The notes below the pieces were generated by a model. It did not search any database. It was not told the origin of the DNA and saw only the letters and a list, made by a program, of their open reading frames with translations. From positions 186,001-250,000 of the forward strand of contig NZ_PQBZ01000013.1 in NCBI RefSeq assembly GCF_002964665.1: 64,000 nucleotides of DNA, read 5' to 3'. This document shows, one piece after another, positions 1 to 9,900 of this stretch (position 1 is its first letter; the number at the start of each line of letters is the position of its first letter). Made by a program: the position numbers and the translations under genes. The DNA is from Pseudoalteromonas sp. T1lg23B (lineage in GTDB: Bacteria; Pseudomonadota; Gammaproteobacteria; Enterobacterales; Alteromonadaceae).

Positions 1-1983
1 GGGCAAACGCGCTTGAATTTGCGAGCCATGTACTAAATTTGAGCCACTTTCTAGGTCGATGTCTAATCCATCAAAACCCCATTCATTGATAATAGCTGTG
101 AGGCTAGCAACAAAGTTTGCTTCGTCGCTGTCAGTGTTAAGGGTGATGGTACCTTCTGCACCGCCAAGGCTCAGTACAAACACTTTTCCTTGAGCTTGTA
201 GGTTGCGCATATCTTGTTTGAACTGCTGTGGGTCAATCGGTGGGCAATTAGAGTGAATATCTTTTTCAAACAGATTGAAGTGCACCGTACCGTTTGAATT
301 TCTATCATTGTCAGCAAAGGCAATGTCTATGATATCCCATGCATCAGACATTTGGTTAAGTGGTAATGGGCAGCCAGCGGGATTAACAAAATTGTGCCAA
401 TAGCCGATGAGTTTGTGCGTTTTGCCCAGTGGCTTATCGACCACTTTAATGCTGACACCTTCACTACTGGCTTCGTTGTTCAGACTATCTTTTGCGAGCG
501 CGACAATGGTTTTATTACCTAAACTCGCCGGTGTATATGGTACAGAGTAAGGTGCAGTGGTATCGGTCGCAATAACCACACCATCAACTAAAAAGCGCAC
601 TTGAGTTACTTCCCCAAGTAAAGCCGAGGCACTGGCTTTAAGTGCAATGGTGTTACCTAAGGTCAATTGTGTTCCAGCGGTGGGAGCGGTGATATTTGTA
701 ACGAGTGGTTTATCAGTCACAGTGACCATTTGTTCACTGGTGCCTTGATGGCCTTCATTATCAATCGCAACCGCTTTAAGTGAGACTGCGCCTAGTTGTT
801 GGGCCTGCCAGTTTACGCTGTAAGGGGCTTGGTTTAGGCTTGCCAGCAGCGTATTGTTAGCATAAATATCGAGCTGTTCTACTTGTCCATCGGCGTCATT
901 GGCGTTGACGCTGATTTCATATTGATTGCCCTGTAGCAAGGTACTATTTGGTGCTGGGCTGATGATGCTAACGTCAGGTTTAATGGCGCAAATGCCTTGA
1001 TCGGTCCAAGCTTCTTGCCAATGCTGACCCACGCCAGGCTCGTATGCCCACAATGCCGTTGAGCTGCACCAAGGACCAATATCGCAGCGGTATTTATGGT
1101 TGTTATGAGATACTAGGTCACCCGCGTTGTAGGAGCCGCCAGCCTGATATGCTGGAATGTTATTACAGCCACCTGAACTTGAGCTGGTGACCGTGATTTT
1201 TGCCTGCGCACTGGCTGTGGCATCTAAATCATCCGTGGCTATCACTTTGATGAGTTGTTCACCAACACTGGCAACCCACTCATGCTCATAGGGTGCATCG
1301 GTATCTTTGGCTAATAGCGTGTTGTTTAGCCAAAAGCCGACAGCTTTAATTTGTCCATCTTTATCTTGGGCATCTGCACTGATCTTAATGGTTTCGCCAG
1401 CTTTAAATTGACCATTATTTGCAGGGCTCAGCAGCTCAATTGTGGGGGGAAGGTTTGGCATACCATCGCGCACAAAAAGCCTAGCGAGATTACTCATCTT
1501 AGTCGCACCCTGATCGTCCGTGACCATGGCACTTATCTGATATTCACCGATAACTGTTTGCCAGTTTATTTGATATGGCGCGTCACGGTCTATGCCAATG
1601 GATTGATCGTTTACAAAGAACTCTACCTGTGTGACTTGTCCATCATTATCACTTGCTTGAGCACTAAAAACAGCGCTGTCATTTGCAGGTAAGGTAGTGC
1701 CATCAGCTGGGCTAGTTAACGTGATATTAGGGATTTGATTGCCACTACATTGGCCCAAAGACTTCCATACGGAATAAGGTGCCGAATTGTTAATAGGTGA
1801 CTCAGCTCTCGTCCACCATTGTGCTTCAAATGCGGTATTTTGTTGTGTAACCAGAGAGCCTTTTACATATACTTCGCTGCTCGACCAAGCGGCTAGGCCA
1901 TCACAGTTATAGGCGAAAGCATGCAATGGTAGGGCGCTCAATCCCAGCAATGCATGTAGCATTTTTCGTTTGTTTAGGTTCAT
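1..1983 (-). CDS. Multidomain secreted GH18 chitinase (partial, runs off left edge)
   Basis: The reading frame is open from the ATG at 1983 to the window edge (661 codons). It starts with a signal peptide (about residues 1-24, ending LHAFA) behind a good AAAGGA ribosome site. A CBM5/12-type chitin-binding domain follows (25-80, with a QWW motif). Then come two Ig-like repeats (about 81-174 and 176-264), a second chitin-binding domain (about 270-327, Cys-rich), two more Ig-like repeats (about 331-422 and 424-517), and a GH18 catalytic domain from about 523. The GH18 part shows SLGG and the catalytic DGLDIDLE motif near residue 641; its remainder lies outside the window. By family knowledge this secreted enzyme hydrolyses chitin. 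It fits the chitobiase and GlcNAc-type transporter at 34.5-38.6 kb, though no copy of their operator lies upstream. Confidence 0.93.
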   Translation of the reverse strand, partial: MNLNKRKMLHALLGLSALPLHAFAYNCDGLAAWSSSEVYVKGSLVTQQNTAFEAQWWTRAESPINNSAPYSVWKSLGQCSGNQIPNITLTSPADGTTLPANDSAVFSAQASDNDGQVTQVEFFVNDQSIGIDRDAPYQINWQTVIGEYQISAMVTDDQGATKMSNLARLFVRDGMPNLPPTIELLSPANNGQFKAGETIKISADAQDKDGQIKAVGFWLNNTLLAKDTDAPYEHEWVASVGEQLIKVIATDDLDATASAQAKITVTSSSSGGCNNIPAYQAGGSYNAGDLVSHNNHKYRCDIGPWCSSTALWAYEPGVGQHWQEAWTDQGICAIKPDVSIISPAPNSTLLQGNQYEISVNANDADGQVEQLDIYANNTLLASLNQAPYSVNWQAQQLGAVSLKAVAIDNEGHQGTSEQMVTVTDKPLVTNITAPTAGTQLTLGNTIALKASASALLGEVTQVRFLVDGVVIATDTTAPYSVPYTPASLGNKTIVALAKDSLNNEASSEGVSIKVVDKPLGKTHKLIGYWHNFVNPAGCPLPLNQMSDAWDIIDIAFADNDRNSNGTVHFNLFEKDIHSNCPPIDPQQFKQDMRNLQAQGKVFVLSLGGAEGTITLNTDSDEANFVASLTAIINEWGFDGLDIDLESGSNLVHGSQIQARLP

Positions 1984-2304
1984 GATTTTTCCTTTACAGT
2001 TGTATTAATTTTGCTCAAAGCAAATTTCAGCATATAACCTAGGTACATGTTAATCAATTGTGTTTTAGTTATAAGGAGTGCGGTTTTGAGCATAATGTGC
2101 TGATATGCACAGTACAATGCTGGGTAAACGGTGGGTATCTGTTATACTTGATACCTTGCATGTGAGTTGATGACCGTTATTGGCTTAAGCAGGTACAGTT
2201 GGCTGAGTGAATATACGTTAATGGCGTTTATGTACTCGGGCTTATGCCACTGTTGTAATCCTATCTAAATTGTTGATGATAAGCCCCAACACATGAGAGT
2301 TTAA
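1984..2304. other. Divergent intergenic region, chitinase / rhlE
   Basis: About 320 bases with no credible gene lie between the divergent chitinase and helicase genes. A perfect hyphenated palindrome lies close to the chitinase start and is listed separately. A TATACT hexamer at 2143-2148 could be the -10 of a helicase promoter with a roughly 150-base leader, but no convincing -35 accompanies it. Confidence 0.5.
2010..2024. promoter_or_regulatory. Hyphenated palindrome upstream of chitinase (possible operator)
   Basis: TTTGCT-CAA-AGCAAA is a perfect 6-bp inverted repeat with a 3-base spacer, 27 bases upstream of the chitinase start codon. Its position between start and likely promoter suits a repressor site, but I do not recognise the motif. 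It differs from the GCGC-centred palindromes at 34417 and 37235. Confidence 0.3.
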
Positions 2305-3681
2305 ATGACATTTTCTGACTTGGGTTTATCTCCCGAAATTGTTCAAAGTATCACAGAAAAAGGCTACAGTACGCCAACACCAATACAGGCTCAGGGGATC
2401 CCCGCTGTATTGTCTGGTAAAGACGTTATGGCTGCAGCGCAAACAGGGACAGGCAAAACTGCCGCCTTTACCCTTCCAATCATCGAACAGCTATTACATC
2501 AGCCGCGTCCTCATGCCAATCAGGCCTTAGCGTTAGTGTTAGCACCTACGCGTGAGCTTGCGTTGCAAATAGCCGAAAACGTTGAGGCGTATAGTCAGGG
2601 AACGCGATTGCGCTCTGCTGTGGTTTACGGTGGCGTTAAGATTAACCCGCAAATGATGCAGTTGCGCAAAGGGGTGGATATTTTAATTGCTACACCGGGA
2701 CGATTGTTAGATTTATACAACCAAAACGCGGTTAAATTTAATCAACTGCGTACTTTGGTGTTGGATGAAGCTGACCGAATGCTGGATATGGGCTTTATTC
2801 ATGACATTAAAAAGATTATTAATTTCTTGCCCAAAACACGTCAAAATCTATTATTTTCAGCCACGTTTTCAGAGCCAATTCAAGCGCTTGCTAAGGGTTT
2901 GATTATTGACCCTATTGAGATTTCGGTGACGCCTAAAAACGCAGCATCAAAAACAGTCACTCAGTTTGTCTATGGTGTGGATAAAGCTCAGAAAACGAAA
3001 TTACTCAGCCATTTGATCCGCAGTAAAGATTGGCAGCAGGTGTTGGTATTTTGTCGTACTAAACATGGTGCCAACCGTTTGGTAACACAGTTAGAGCGAG
3101 ATAAGATCAGTGGTGCTGCGATACATGGGAACAAATCGCAGGCGGCGCGTGTTAAGGCCTTAAATGGCTTTAAAACCGGTGAGATCACAGTACTTGTAGC
3201 GACGGATATTGTGGCGCGAGGTTTGGATATCGCTGAGCTTCCTCATGTTGTGAACTATGACTTACCTAATGTTTATGAAGATTATGTACACCGTATCGGC
3301 CGCACCGGACGGGCAGGGAGCGATGGCGTAGCCGTGTCCTTTGTGACGATGGATGATGCCGCTGATTTATATGGCATTGAACGGTTTATTGGGGCGTTGA
3401 TCCCACGAGCACAAGAGTCTGGTTTTGAACCAACTCATCCAGTCCCAGAAAAAGCACTGGATACTCGCCCGATTAAAGCTAAAAAGCCTAAAAAGGCAAA
3501 GCCACATCAAGAGCATAAGCCGGTAGATGCCAATAAGCGCCAACAAAATCCAGCTGCGAAAAAAGGCAAAGCCAATACCGCTGGTAAGGCACAACAACAA
3601 AGGGTTCGCTCTGCGATTGATAACCCTACCAATGCTAAGCCAAAACGTCGCCGTTTTAAGCCCAAGGCAACGAAGGTATAA
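2305..3681 (+). CDS. rhlE: DEAD-box ATP-dependent RNA helicase, RhlE type
   Basis: This 458-residue protein has the complete helicase motif set. The Q motif lies at about residues 22-28 (TPTPIQ), Walker A AQTGTGKT at 45-52, PTRELA near 90, DEAD at about 153-156, SAT near 187, and HRIGRTGR near 330. A basic, Lys-rich low-complexity tail (about 385-458) probably binds RNA. The N-terminus ([11 protein letters not shown]) and overall length fit RhlE rather than the longer CsdA/DeaD or the shorter SrmB-type proteins. Family members remodel RNA during ribosome assembly and cold adaptation. The gene is monocistronic and is followed by a strong terminator. Confidence 0.9.
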   Translation: MTFSDLGLSPEIVQSITEKGYSTPTPIQAQGIPAVLSGKDVMAAAQTGTGKTAAFTLPIIEQLLHQPRPHANQALALVLAPTRELALQIAENVEAYSQGTRLRSAVVYGGVKINPQMMQLRKGVDILIATPGRLLDLYNQNAVKFNQLRTLVLDEADRMLDMGFIHDIKKIINFLPKTRQNLLFSATFSEPIQALAKGLIIDPIEISVTPKNAASKTVTQFVYGVDKAQKTKLLSHLIRSKDWQQVLVFCRTKHGANRLVTQLERDKISGAAIHGNKSQAARVKALNGFKTGEITVLVATDIVARGLDIAELPHVVNYDLPNVYEDYVHRIGRTGRAGSDGVAVSFVTMDDAADLYGIERFIGALIPRAQESGFEPTHPVPEKALDTRPIKAKKPKKAKPHQEHKPVDANKRQQNPAAKKGKANTAGKAQQQRVRSAIDNPTNAKPKRRRFKPKATKV

Positions 3682-3731
3682 ACACACATTGTGTTATGCG
3701 CCAGATTAGCTCATGCTAAAGTGATTGACTG

Positions 3732-3757
3732 AACCGTCATTTGATGACGGTTTTTTT
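3732..3757 (+). terminator. Rho-independent terminator after rhlE
   Basis: An 8-bp perfect stem (AACCGTCA/TGACGGTT) with a 5-base loop runs into seven T residues. It lies between the helicase stop and the antiporter start. Confidence 0.85.
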
Positions 3758-3789
3758 CTGTTTATTTTGGCTAAGTGTAAGGGAATAGC

Positions 3790-4992
3790 ATGGCTGATTA
3801 TGCACTGGCTTGTATTGGCATTGCGATTTTTATCTATTCAATTAGTGTTCGGCAATTAAAGCGAGCAGAGTTAACCGGACCGATTTGGTTTGTGTCTTTA
3901 GGATGTATTCTCGGCTGGTGGTTCACCGACGCGTGGCATTTCCAAATTCAAGATAGTGCGTTAGTGTTGCCCATTATAGAAATCACATTGGCCATTGTAC
4001 TGTTCAGTGATGCGGCAAGAACGCGTCTACGGGTACTCTTTCATTCCTATCAACTTCCTTTGTTAATGTTGTTAGTCGCGCTTCCTTTGACTATGGTATT
4101 TGGCACCTTGCTAGCGCATTGGCTGCTGGCGCTGTCATGGCTACATGCGGCTTTACTCGCGGTGATCATCAGTCCAACGGACGCGGCTTTGTGCAAAGGC
4201 TTTATTACCAAAAAAAATGTTCCAGCAAATTTGAGAGAAGCCGTTAACATCGAAAGTGGTTTAAATGATGGTTTATGTATTCCTGTTTTTGTCTTTTTGT
4301 TAGCCGTCGTCGCGGGGCAAACGCAGGCAAGTTGGTTTGAACTCATAGGTTTGTTTGCTAAAGAAGTTGGTATAGCGCTTGCGGTCTCGGCTTTGCTGAC
4401 ATGGTTGGCAATCATTGCCATTGCGGGGGCACATAAAAGGCATTTATTTGCCTTAAATTCCAGCCCATTTTTATTTATCGGCATCGCCATTGCCATATTT
4501 TCATCTACTGAGCTATTGCATGGCAGTGGCTTTATTGCTGTGTTCGTCAGTGGTTTGTTGTTTGACCGGTTTTACCAACATAGTTTTAAAGAGCAATTAA
4601 TAGAAGATAGTGAACACATTGCCGACTTTGCAACGCTGTTGATATGGGTGTTGTTTGGGGTGGTTGTTAGTCAAATTGTGCTACTGAATGCGCACCCTTT
4701 TGCGTGGTTGTACGCCTTGCTGGCGGTCAGTGTGATCCGTATTGTGCCAATATTAATGAGTTTATTACCTGCTAGAATAGACATTTGGTCCAAATTGACT
4801 TTGGCTTGGTTTGGACCAAAGGGACTGGCTTCGGTGGTCCTCACGCTCATGTTGCTACAAGCCAATATTGAAGGCACTGAACTTATCGCTGAGGTCGCTG
4901 CATATACCATATTACTCAGCGTATTTTTGCACGGGATCAGCACTCGACCCATCGCATTGCGTTTTATTCAAAATAAGGCGAAGCAGGAATAA
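3790..4992 (+). CDS. CPA1-family (NhaP-like) Na+/H+ antiporter
   Basis: This 400-residue, very hydrophobic protein has about 12 predicted membrane segments. Transport-core motifs of the cation:proton antiporter-1 family are visible: SPTDAAL near residue 130 and ESGLNDG near 157-163, containing the Asn-Asp pair that binds the ion. The family exchanges Na+ (or K+) for H+ across the inner membrane, useful to a marine bacterium for salt and pH homeostasis. It has an AAGGGA ribosome site. It is shorter than NhaP proteins with large C-terminal regulatory domains and has no TrkA-C tail. Ion specificity cannot be read from the sequence. Confidence 0.85.
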   Translation: MADYALACIGIAIFIYSISVRQLKRAELTGPIWFVSLGCILGWWFTDAWHFQIQDSALVLPIIEITLAIVLFSDAARTRLRVLFHSYQLPLLMLLVALPLTMVFGTLLAHWLLALSWLHAALLAVIISPTDAALCKGFITKKNVPANLREAVNIESGLNDGLCIPVFVFLLAVVAGQTQASWFELIGLFAKEVGIALAVSALLTWLAIIAIAGAHKRHLFALNSSPFLFIGIAIAIFSSTELLHGSGFIAVFVSGLLFDRFYQHSFKEQLIEDSEHIADFATLLIWVLFGVVVSQIVLLNAHPFAWLYALLAVSVIRIVPILMSLLPARIDIWSKLTLAWFGPKGLASVVLTLMLLQANIEGTELIAEVAAYTILLSVFLHGISTRPIALRFIQNKAKQE

Positions 4993-5108
4993 AGGACTTT
5001 TGTTTTGGTTTGCTGAATACTCTTGCGGACGACAATATAATAACTTCATGAAAAATAAAAATAATATATCGATGTGATGTATTTCAAAATTTAGAGTTTG
5101 CACTCAAA

Positions 5109-5153
5109 TTGTCATGTAACTGCAATCAAAAAGTCATTATCAGTCCCTAGACT
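5109..5153 (+). promoter_or_regulatory. Pho box (three 11-bp-spaced repeats) and -10 of the alkaline phosphatase gene
   Basis: Three 7-mers resembling the PhoB half-site CTGTCAT occur at exact 11-bp spacing: TTGTCAT (5109-5115), CTGCAAT (5120-5126) and AAGTCAT (5131-5137). Each pair is separated by 4 bases. A -10 hexamer TAGACT sits at 5148-5153, ten bases after the third repeat, in the usual place for a PhoB-activated promoter that lacks a -35. It points to the phosphatase start at 5216. Induction under phosphate starvation is inferred from this match. Confidence 0.75.
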
Positions 5154-5215
5154 AAGCCGCAATTTAGTCAGTTGCGATTTTGGCAACTGAGCGCTCACGT
5201 TACAGGAAAGACACA

Positions 5216-6874
5216 ATGAATAAGAAATTGCTGGCAGTAGCCATATCGGCTGTTTTATTAACCGCGTGTAATGACGACGAGACTAAAACAGTAGAAGTTA
5301 TCAAAGAGGTTGAAGTGATTAAAGAAGTGCCAGTTCCTACTGTTACTTCTGTGAAAAACGTCATCCTGATGATTGGTGATGGTATGGGTCCTCAACAAGT
5401 TGGTTTACTTGAAGAATATGCGCGCCGCGCGCCGAATTCAACGTATAACAGCCGTGGTAATCAAACGGCACTTTCTAAGTTGGCAAATAATGGCCATTTA
5501 GGATTGTCTTTGAATGCACCGCATGGTGCGAATGGTAAGCTAGTTACTGACTCTGCTTGTTCTGCAACGCAACTTGCAACGGGGCTTGCAGCAGGCTCTG
5601 AAATGATTGGGTTGGACGAGCAAGGTAATATCGTCGAAACGATTTTAGAAAAAGCCAAAAAAGCAGGTAAAGCGACAGGCTTAATATCTGACACTCGTTT
5701 GACTCACGCCACACCAGCTGCGTTTGCAGCGCATCAACCACACCGTTCTTATGAAGCTGAAATTGCGGTGCAGATGGTTGAAAGTGGAATGGTTGATGTG
5801 ATGCTTTCCGGCGGTGCCCGTGTATTCGTTCCTTCAGACATCAAAACGGATGAAGCCGATAGAAAAGCAATGGCTGATCTTGGCGCGCCTGAAAGTGTTT
5901 ATAAGAAGTCAAAACGCAGTGATGACCGCAATATTGCCTTAGAAGCAAAAGAACAACACGGTTATACTTTGGCGTTCGATAAAACACAGCTAGCAAATAG
6001 CGATGCTACTAAATTACTGGGCCTATTTGCTAATTCTGGCATGGCAGATGGTATCGCTTACAAAACCTGTAAAACAGATAACAGCTGTACACAGCCTTCG
6101 TTGAAAGAGATGACAGTCAAAGCGCTTGATATCTTGTCAAAAGATGAAGATGGCTTTTTCTTGATGATCGAAGGTGGTCAGATTGACTGGGCAGGTCATG
6201 CGAACGATGCGGGTTGGATGCTCAATGAACTATTAAAGTTTGATGAGGCGGTAGAAGCAGTATATGAGTGGGTAAAAGATCGTAACGACACATTAGTGGT
6301 TGTGACCGCGGACCACGAAACAGGTAGTTTCGGTTTTAGCTACTCAAACCACAACACGCCAGATCCTGTCACATTGCCTGGCGATGGTATGAGAGGCAAA
6401 GATTATAAGCCCAAGTTCAACTTTGGCGGTTTAGAGGTGTTAGATACTTTATATTCTCAAGCTGGCACTTTCTATGATGTTATCGGTGAAGTAAACGGTA
6501 ATTATGACTACTCAAATGCAACGGATCAGCAATGGAAAGATGCTATTGAAAAGTACACGCCTTACACGATTACTTATGAGCAAGCGGCGAAAGTAAATGC
6601 TGTCAATGGCTTTAACAGCGATGGGTATCCGCTGCCTAAGTTTGACGATTTTTCAGACTTCTATGTGTATGACACCGAAGATTTTACGGCTAAAGTGGGC
6701 CGAGTACTCTCGACACAGCAAAACGTAGTATGGGGGACCGGTACCCACACAGCGGCACCAGTGCCAGTGTATGCATTTGGCCCTGAAGGTGTGACCAAGC
6801 AATTTTCGACCATGCAACACCATGTTGATATTGGTCAGAAAATGATGGCAGCACTTGGGTTGAGTCAACAGTAA
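5216..6874 (+). CDS. phoA: Alkaline phosphatase, lipoprotein
   Basis: The 552-residue protein hydrolyses phosphomonoesters. The catalytic Ser loop DSACSAT lies at about residues 111-117, MIGDGMG (metal-binding Asp) at about 50-56, and TADHETG (metal-binding Asp and His) near 363. The chosen ATG at 5216 gives a lipoprotein signal with lipobox LLTAC, cleaved before Cys-18, and follows a CAGGAA ribosome site. The upstream in-frame start at 5180 would put polar residues before the signal. A short charged spacer (KTVEVIKEVEVIKEV) separates the lipid anchor from the enzyme. At over 550 residues with insertions it is longer than E. coli PhoA, as in many marine homologues. A Pho box precedes it and a terminator follows. 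Confidence 0.92.
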   Translation: MNKKLLAVAISAVLLTACNDDETKTVEVIKEVEVIKEVPVPTVTSVKNVILMIGDGMGPQQVGLLEEYARRAPNSTYNSRGNQTALSKLANNGHLGLSLNAPHGANGKLVTDSACSATQLATGLAAGSEMIGLDEQGNIVETILEKAKKAGKATGLISDTRLTHATPAAFAAHQPHRSYEAEIAVQMVESGMVDVMLSGGARVFVPSDIKTDEADRKAMADLGAPESVYKKSKRSDDRNIALEAKEQHGYTLAFDKTQLANSDATKLLGLFANSGMADGIAYKTCKTDNSCTQPSLKEMTVKALDILSKDEDGFFLMIEGGQIDWAGHANDAGWMLNELLKFDEAVEAVYEWVKDRNDTLVVVTADHETGSFGFSYSNHNTPDPVTLPGDGMRGKDYKPKFNFGGLEVLDTLYSQAGTFYDVIGEVNGNYDYSNATDQQWKDAIEKYTPYTITYEQAAKVNAVNGFNSDGYPLPKFDDFSDFYVYDTEDFTAKVGRVLSTQQNVVWGTGTHTAAPVPVYAFGPEGVTKQFSTMQHHVDIGQKMMAALGLSQQ

Positions 6875-6907
6875 CGCTGCAAGCCAGCTCCCTTAGACGT
6901 CAGTCGT

Positions 6908-6929
6908 AGCCACCATTTGGTGGCTTTTT
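6908..6929 (+). terminator. Rho-independent terminator after phoA
   Basis: A 7-bp stem AGCCACC/GGTGGCT with a 4-base loop is followed by five T residues. It lies between phoA and the convergent signalling gene. The other strand lacks a T tract after the stem, so it probably works in one direction. Confidence 0.8.
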
Positions 6930-6942
6930 ACTTTAGTGTCCG

Positions 6943-9900
6943 CTAATCATTTGACAGCAAAGCTAATAGCTCTTCCTCTGGCATGGGCTTGGCGTAGTAA
7001 TAGCCTTGTCCAAAATCACATCCAGCCTGTTGCAACAATTGATGCTGTGCTTGCGTTTCAATCCCTTCGGCGATGACTTGCAAACCCAATTGATGCGCCA
7101 TCATGATCATGGCTTCACACAGCGCCAAATCATCTGTGCTGTCTGCGATGCCATCAACAAAGCGCTTGTCGATTTTAATGTAGTCGGTATCCATTTGTTT
7201 GAGATAGGCCAAGGATGAATAACCCGTTCCGAAGTCATCTAACGCCAAAGCGAACCCTTGTGACGTGAGTGTGTGAAGTCGCTTTTGGGTTCTTGGCTGA
7301 GCGTTCATCATTAGGCCTTCTGTGATCTCAATCACAATATCAGACGGTGCTAAATTACGTTGCTTCAGCTGCGTATGCCATTGGTTCAAATAACAATGTT
7401 TTGACGTAAACTGTACTGGAGAGACATTAATACTGAGTTGTAGCGGCTCACCTAACTCCTTCACTTTGCTTAAAGTCTTACATGCAGCGTCAAAGATAAA
7501 TTCACCCATTTTATGGATCAGCTGTGTCTCTTCGGCCAAAGGAATAAATACATCGGGGCTGATCAATCCTTTTTGTGGATGTTGCCAGCGGATCAATGCC
7601 TCTGCTTTTTCTATATGTAAGGTATTGAGATTGACGATGGGCTGGTAATAGAGGCAAAACTGTTGGTGTTGTTGTGCGATGCGCAAGTCTTGCAACAATC
7701 TCATGCGGTTTTCAGCTTGTTCACGCATGTCATTGCTAAAAAATGTATAGCCACTACGGCCTTGCTGTTTGGCTTGATACATGGCTTGGTCGGCCGCCTT
7801 TAGTAGGTGCTCACTGGTATTACCATCTTTTGGTGCTCGGGCAATACCGATGCTTGCGCTAATATGGCATGACTCATTACCAATTTTGATATTGGGTTGT
7901 AGCTGCTGCAATACTTTATCTGCAAGTTCGGCCAGCGCATCATCATCCAAATAGTGCGTAACTAACACAAATTCATCTCCACCAATTCGTGAGATCAGAC
8001 TACACAAGGGGCTAAGTTGAGTGAGGCGATTAGCCACTTCAGTCAGTAGTTGATCACCATAGAAATGTCCCAAGGTATCGTTAATATCTTTAAAGTGGTC
8101 TAGATCAAGCAATAAGATAGCTAACGCTTGTTTGCTTTGTCCGAGGCGACTTTTAAGATGACGCTTCAACTGAGTTCTATTGGCAAGTTCAGTGAGTTGA
8201 TCATAGTGTGCTTGTCGCCAGATCAATTCGTCTTGTTTTTTCTTCTCGGTGATGTCGGTAAATATTGCAACACGGCGATAGGGTTCGTTGTTTGTGTTGT
8301 AGACGCTGTTAATGGTCAGCCACTCAGTGTAAAGCTCACCATTTTTACGGCGATTGATGATCTCACCTTGCCAGTTGCCATCCTTGTCCAATTGTTGCCA
8401 CATTTGCTCGTAAAAAGCTTGTTCATGCTTGCCAGATGCTAAAATAGCCGTTGTTTTACCGATTACTTCCGAACGTTTAAAGCCTGTTACTTGGCTAAAC
8501 GCAGGATTGGTATCGAGAATGTAACCGTTAGCATCAGTGATCACCATGCCTTCGCTACTGTTGTTATACACTAATGCCGCAAGGTTAATGGCTTCTTCTT
8601 GCTTTTTACGTTGGCTGATATCTCGGATCACCACAATAGCTTGCTGATGATGAACAATTGGGCTCAATCGACATTCGTACACATGTCTGACTTGCTTTTC
8701 AAGTATTGAGAACTCTAACTGACAATGCGTGTGTTCGCTCAATTTTGATAACTCACTGACTAAGCGTTTGTAGATATACTCTGGAAACATTTGCTCTAAC
8801 TGCGGTGCACGTTTAGCAAATGAGCCATGGCGCATTAAGATTTTACCTTGCTTACTCAGCCTTAAATAACTGTCAGGCATAGACTCAAGTAATGCGCTGA
8901 GCTCTGCGTGTTTATGTGACAGTGCCGATTCAATATTCAAACGAATGTTGGCCATTTGCTCGAACCTCAGGGCAATGGCGTTAAACTCTGGCGTTTGCGA
9001 CTTTTGTGACCAACGAACGGGTAACCCCTGTGACAGCTCTTCAATTGCGTCGACGAGGTTCTGTAAAGGGCGTAAAATAACGCGTTGTAGATTCCAATGG
9101 GCTTGCCAAATCAGTAATGCAATGGCGAGAAAAAACAGCAGTAACGTAATGGCTACTTTCTTATTTGCTTGGGCAATCGCCTGCTCAAAAGGTAAAGAAA
9201 CATGGACTGTCAGTGGGTTTGGCGCATCATCTTGAGTCAGTGGCAGAGTAAAGTAAATACGTCTGTGTCCGTCACTGTCATCTAATATTTGTGCTTGGTT
9301 TGGCGCTATTTTTGGCCAGTAATCATCGCTCCCTGTTCCGAGTAAATCTTTATTGAATGGAGAGTGTGCGATGATATTGTGGTTTGCATCGCTGAGCATA
9401 ACTTGACTGTTTTGTGGTAGCGGCAGTTTAGCCAGCGCTAGACTCCATTTATCCAGTGGTTTTACAGCAACTAAAACACTTATGAGCGTTCCCGCATCGT
9501 CAAATATTGGCATCGCAAAATTGACGGTTGCGCGATGAACTGAGCGGTCTTGTTGATAATGACCAATCGCAAACTGTTCAGACGAGAGAACCGCTTGAAA
9601 ATAGCCTCTATCACTGATGTCTATCGCACGGGTGCCGGTTTGTAACGAACAAAGTACATGACCATCCAGCGCCACTATACCAATATTGGCAATGTCAGAA
9701 GATAGGATCTGTGCATGATCGAGTAATATTGGGCATTGACCACGCTCAAAATTACGCACCGTGGGTTGCTGTGACAGCTTAAGCAATAATCCTTTGGTGT
9801 TATTAATCTCTGTGCTTTGTACTGCAACAATATGTTGAGCAAGCAACAGCGCATGGTGCTCACTTTGTTCTAGTATTTCGGAACGTTCATCGAGTAGTTG

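Noticed and set aside
1351..1692. A 113-codon frame on the plus strand
   Set aside because: It lies antisense inside the well-supported chitinase frame, whose Ig-like and chitin-binding domains are clear.
4050..4496. A 148-codon minus-strand frame within the antiporter gene
   Set aside because: It is antisense to conserved transport motifs and has no recognisable protein features.
5180..5215. An earlier start for the alkaline phosphatase
   Set aside because: It would place a polar stretch ahead of the lipoprotein signal; ATG 5216 has the better ribosome site and lipobox spacing.
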